Of a DNA stretch of 64,000 nt, positions 61,205 to 64,000 are shown one piece after another; position 1 is the first letter of the stretch; the number at the start of each line of letters is the position of its first letter. Under the pieces are notes generated by a model. The model did no database searches. It had not been told where the DNA came from and saw only the letters and a list, made by a program, of their open reading frames with translations. Source of the DNA: Flavobacterium anseongense. Its GTDB lineage: Bacteria > Bacteroidota > Bacteroidia > Flavobacteriales > Flavobacteriaceae. Location: the NCBI RefSeq assembly GCF_021608185.1, contig NZ_JAKIHN010000005.1:62001-126000 (forward strand), given 5' to 3'. Made by a program: the position numbers and the translations under genes.

Positions 61205-62065
61205 TTACCCTTTCAACGCTTCGGCTCCACCAACAATCTCTAAAATCTCGTTGGTAATTGCTGCTTGACGTGCTTTGTTGTATGTCAGTTTCAATTGGTT
61301 TCTTAACTCGGTTGCGTTATCGGTTGCTTTGTGCATTGCCGTCATACGTGCTCCGTGTTCTGATGCAAATGAATCTCTGATTGATTTATACAATTGTGTT
61401 TTCAATGATTTTGGAATCAATGTCAATACAATTTCTTCTTTTGATGGTTCGAAAATATAATCTCCGGTTGAAGCCGGTTTGTCTGATTGTATTGGTGCTA
61501 ACGGTAAAAACTGTTCGGTTTGAACGATTTGTGTTGCAGCGTTTTTGAATTGGTTGTATACAATTTCAATTTTGTCATACTCACCAGATGTGAACTTTTC
61601 GATTAATATTTCGGCTATGCTTGAAACATTATCAAAAGTCAAATCATCAAAAATTTCATTGTGATGACCATGAACATTATACGCTTTTCCTAAAACGTCG
61701 TTTCCTTTTTTCCCAATTGGAAAAATATCAACTTGTTTTCCTTCGTAACTGTCTGCCACAACTTTTACCTGCTTGATAACATTGGTATTAAAAGCACCGC
61801 ACAAACCTCTGTTAGATGTTATGGCTACAATTAAAACTTTGTTTATTTCGCGTTGTGCTGTAAACTCGCCTCCTGCGTCTCCGTCTAAAGTAGCGCTTAC
61901 ATTTTGCAAAAGTTCAGTCAATTTTTCGGCATAAGGTCGCATCGCTGTAATAGCATCTTGAGCTTTTTTCAGCTTTGCAGCAGATACCATTTTCATCGCC
62001 GATGTAATTTGCATCGTAGATGAAACGGAACTAATTCGATTACGTATTTCCTTTAAGTTTGCCAT
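61205..62065 (-). CDS. atpG: ATP synthase gamma subunit
   Basis: Central stalk of the F1 sector. 286 residues. The N-terminal helix MANLKEIRNRISSVSSTMQITSAMKMVSAAKLKKAQ and the C-terminal ARQAAITNEILEIVGGA pair up as in all gamma subunits. The last gene of the atp operon, followed by a strong terminator. The beta and epsilon genes do not follow here, so they are encoded elsewhere, as is common in Bacteroidota. Confidence 0.97.
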   Translation of the reverse strand: MANLKEIRNRISSVSSTMQITSAMKMVSAAKLKKAQDAITAMRPYAEKLTELLQNVSATLDGDAGGEFTAQREINKVLIVAITSNRGLCGAFNTNVIKQVKVVADSYEGKQVDIFPIGKKGNDVLGKAYNVHGHHNEIFDDLTFDNVSSIAEILIEKFTSGEYDKIEIVYNQFKNAATQIVQTEQFLPLAPIQSDKPASTGDYIFEPSKEEIVLTLIPKSLKTQLYKSIRDSFASEHGARMTAMHKATDNATELRNQLKLTYNKARQAAITNEILEIVGGAEALKG

Positions 62066-62091
62066 TGTTTAATGTAGAAATGTACCAATTA

Positions 62092-62125
62092 ATCAATGTG
62101 AAAATTGTTACATGTTCACATTGAT
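62092..62125. repeat. Inverted repeat between atpA and atpG
   Basis: ATCAATGTGAA (62092-62102) and TTCACATTGAT (62115-62125) are exact reverse complements with a 12-nt loop, embedded in AATGTACCAATT-like repeat DNA. Without a T run it is not a normal terminator; it may stabilise or process the operon mRNA. Confidence 0.7.
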
Positions 62126-62136
62126 ACATTGAATAA

Positions 62137-63711
62137 TTAATATTTCGCTGAAAGTTCTTTAGCTACTTTTTCTAAAACGTCAGTAATATTGTCATCCAAT
62201 TTACCTGCTTTTAAAGCATTTAAAGTGTCTTTGTGTTTGCTGTTTAAATAATCGATAAAGCTTCTTTCGAATTCTTTTACTTTGTTAACAGGAACACTTC
62301 TCAACAAGTTTTTAGAACCTGCATAGATAATTGCAACCTGATCTTCTACAGTATACGGATCGTTTACGGCTTGTTTCAGGATTTCAACGTTTCTTCTTCC
62401 TTTTTCGATTACGTTTAAAGTAACAGCATCCAAATCAGAACCAAATTTTGCAAACGCTTCCAATTCACGGAATTGTGCCTGGTCTAATTTTAATGTTCCG
62501 GCTACTTTTTTCATCGATTTAATCTGAGCATTTCCTCCAACACGTGATACTGAAATACCTACGTTAATAGCGGGACGAACTCCAGAGTTAAACAAATCTC
62601 CATCAAGGAAAATCTGTCCGTCAGTAATCGAAATTACGTTAGTTGGGATATAAGCAGAAACGTCACCCGCTTGTGTTTCGATAATTGGCAAAGCCGTTAA
62701 TGAACCACCACCTTTTACGATTGGTTTCAATGAATCAGGTAAATCGTTCATGTTTTTTGCGATATCATCATCCGCAATTACTTTACAAGCTCTTTCTAAT
62801 AAACGAGAGTGTAAGTAGAATACGTCTCCAGGATAAGCCTCACGTCCCGGTGGTCTTCTTAACAAAAGAGATACCTCACGGTAAGCCACCGCTTGTTTTG
62901 ATAAATCATCATAGATAATCAAGGCAGGACGACCTGAATCTCTGAAATATTCACCGATTGCAGCTCCGGCCATTGGCGCATAAACCTGCATTGGTGCTGG
63001 GTCAGAAGCATTAGCAGCAACGATAACTGTGTAAGCCATTGCTCCTTTTTCTTCTAATGTTTTAGCTATTCCGGCTACTGTTGACGCTTTCTGTCCAACA
63101 GCAACATAGATACAAAATACCGGTTGACCAGCATCGTAGAATTCTTTTTGGTTAAGGATGGTATCGATACAAACTGTAGTTTTCCCTGTTTGACGGTCAC
63201 CAATAACTAACTCTCTTTGTCCTCTTCCAACCGGAATCATCGCATCGATAGATTTGATTCCTGTTTGTAATGGCTCAGTTACCGGTTGACGGAAGATAAC
63301 TCCAGGAGCTTTTCTTTCCAATGGCATTTCGTATAAATCACCACCAATTGGACCTTTACCGTCGATTGGATTACCCAATGTATCAACAACACGTCCTACG
63401 ATTTGCTCACCAACTTTAAGCGATGCAATACGTTGTGTTCTTTTTACTGTAGAACCTTCTTTAATTCCTGTAGATGGTCCTAAAAGTACAACTCCTACAT
63501 TGTCTTCTTCTAAGTTCAAAACGATAGCTTCCAATCCGTTGTCGAATTGTACTAACTCACCGTATTGAGCGTTTGATAACCCGTAAACACGAGCAATACC
63601 ATCACCTACCTGAAGAACAGTTCCTACTTCTTCTAATGTTGCACCTGATTCAAAACCAGATAATTGTTTCTTTAATATTGCTGAAATTTCAGCTGGATTG
63701 ATTTCTGCCAT
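62137..63711 (-). CDS. atpA: ATP synthase alpha subunit
   Basis: Non-catalytic nucleotide-binding subunit of F1. 524 residues. Walker [10 protein letters not shown] (about 168-176) and Walker B region [34 protein letters not shown] (about 259-292) are intact, including the alpha-specific Gln in the P loop. It lies 23 bp after atpH. Confidence 0.98.
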   Translation of the reverse strand: MAEINPAEISAILKKQLSGFESGATLEEVGTVLQVGDGIARVYGLSNAQYGELVQFDNGLEAIVLNLEEDNVGVVLLGPSTGIKEGSTVKRTQRIASLKVGEQIVGRVVDTLGNPIDGKGPIGGDLYEMPLERKAPGVIFRQPVTEPLQTGIKSIDAMIPVGRGQRELVIGDRQTGKTTVCIDTILNQKEFYDAGQPVFCIYVAVGQKASTVAGIAKTLEEKGAMAYTVIVAANASDPAPMQVYAPMAGAAIGEYFRDSGRPALIIYDDLSKQAVAYREVSLLLRRPPGREAYPGDVFYLHSRLLERACKVIADDDIAKNMNDLPDSLKPIVKGGGSLTALPIIETQAGDVSAYIPTNVISITDGQIFLDGDLFNSGVRPAINVGISVSRVGGNAQIKSMKKVAGTLKLDQAQFRELEAFAKFGSDLDAVTLNVIEKGRRNVEILKQAVNDPYTVEDQVAIIYAGSKNLLRSVPVNKVKEFERSFIDYLNSKHKDTLNALKAGKLDDNITDVLEKVAKELSAKY

Positions 63712-63734
63712 TTTGATATATCTTTAATGGTAAT

Positions 63735-64000
63735 CTAGTTACTAAATTCTCTTTTTAATTCCTGCAATCTGTTTGACACAGAAGCGTTATATTGTTTGTC
63801 GCCTATTCTCAAAATAAATCCACCAATTATTGAAGGATCGACAGTGTTTTGAATAGTTAATTTTTTAGTCGAAATGGTTGCTGCTTTTGCTAAAATCTGA
63901 GCTTCTAAGTCTGCAGAAATAGGAAAAGCTGTAGTTACTTTTGCCACTTCAACACCGTTGATTTCGTCAAATTGAGTGTTGTATTGTTTAGCAATAGCTA
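63735..64000 (-). CDS. atpH: ATP synthase delta subunit, 5' end cut by window
   Basis: Only the C-terminal 87 residues are visible; the gene continues past the right edge. The segment TIQNTVDPSIIGGFILRIGDKQYNASV-like (here ending in NRLQELKREFSN) is the typical C-terminus of the OSCP/delta subunit, which ties F1 to the peripheral stalk. Its place upstream of atpA confirms the assignment. Confidence 0.93.
   Translation of the reverse strand, partial: AIAKQYNTQFDEINGVEVAKVTTAFPISADLEAQILAKAATISTKKLTIQNTVDPSIIGGFILRIGDKQYNASVSNRLQELKREFSN

Noticed and set aside
1..64000. tRNA, rRNA, prophage, restriction or other defence genes
   Set aside because: None found by reading all gaps and gene products; the window is core metabolism and envelope genes.

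Overview
The window reads as ordinary chromosome of a Flavobacterium-like member of the Bacteroidota. The signs are an AT-rich base composition, Bacteroidota-type promoters (TTG, then TAnnTTTG), the gliding lipoprotein gene gldH, a type IX secretion sorting tail on a subtilase, many lipoproteins with a Cys at about residue 16-19, a HU/SPOR protein typical of the phylum, and few Shine-Dalgarno sites. I see no prophage, insertion sequence, CRISPR array, rRNA or tRNA.

Layout. 1-3242: an Nramp metal transporter (left end cut off) diverges from an outer-membrane barrel gene followed directly by a lycopene cyclase; a DtxR-like palindrome overlaps the shared promoter region. 3302-10371: a complete histidine operon (hisG-D-C-B-H-A-F-IE, genes nearly all overlapping) preceded by a leader peptide with four His codons, a terminator and a matching antiterminator. 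10504-12485: a bacilliredoxin and a TrhO-type tRNA hydroxylase. 12525-21369: a lipoprotein, then ricT-gldH-PBP1A, a CoA transferase pair, two unrecognised genes and a fused SpmA-SpmB protein. 21563-26244: a secreted subtilase, an exonuclease, an alkyltransferase and a cytochrome c lipoprotein.

26404-35143: a heme block. hemA-C-D-E-F-B run on the minus strand; an AraC-type regulator, hemH and hemJ run divergently. Only hemL is missing for the C5 route to protoheme. 35216-42898: a histidine kinase, an enoyl-CoA hydratase, a large unknown exported protein, an HD hydrolase, an acyl-ACP desaturase, an acyltransferase and recA. 43003-46463: a lipoprotein, an ECF sigma factor followed by a protein built to span both membranes (cytoplasmic head, one TM helix, long linker, outer-membrane barrel), and a second acyltransferase.

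46725-50305: an operon for a circularly permuted ATP-grasp enzyme, an alpha-E protein and a transglutaminase-like protease, with a 58-codon ORF whose N-terminus copies that of the alpha-E gene. 50426-54126: trpS, dprA, the HU/SPOR protein and a thioesterase. 54169-61127: an envelope cluster on the minus strand (flippase, dut, sugar nucleotidyltransferase, TPR protein, DUF4292 lipoprotein, EnvC-like LytM protein) plus a GNAT gene. 61205-64000: part of the ATP synthase operon (atpG, atpA, atpH cut by the window end).

The strongest candidates for something not yet well described are the his attenuator, the ECF sigma/two-membrane anti-sigma pair, and the ATP-grasp/alpha-E/transglutaminase operon with its embedded small ORF. 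Dispersed intergenic repeats of several families also recur, and one copy supplies the stop codon of hemF.
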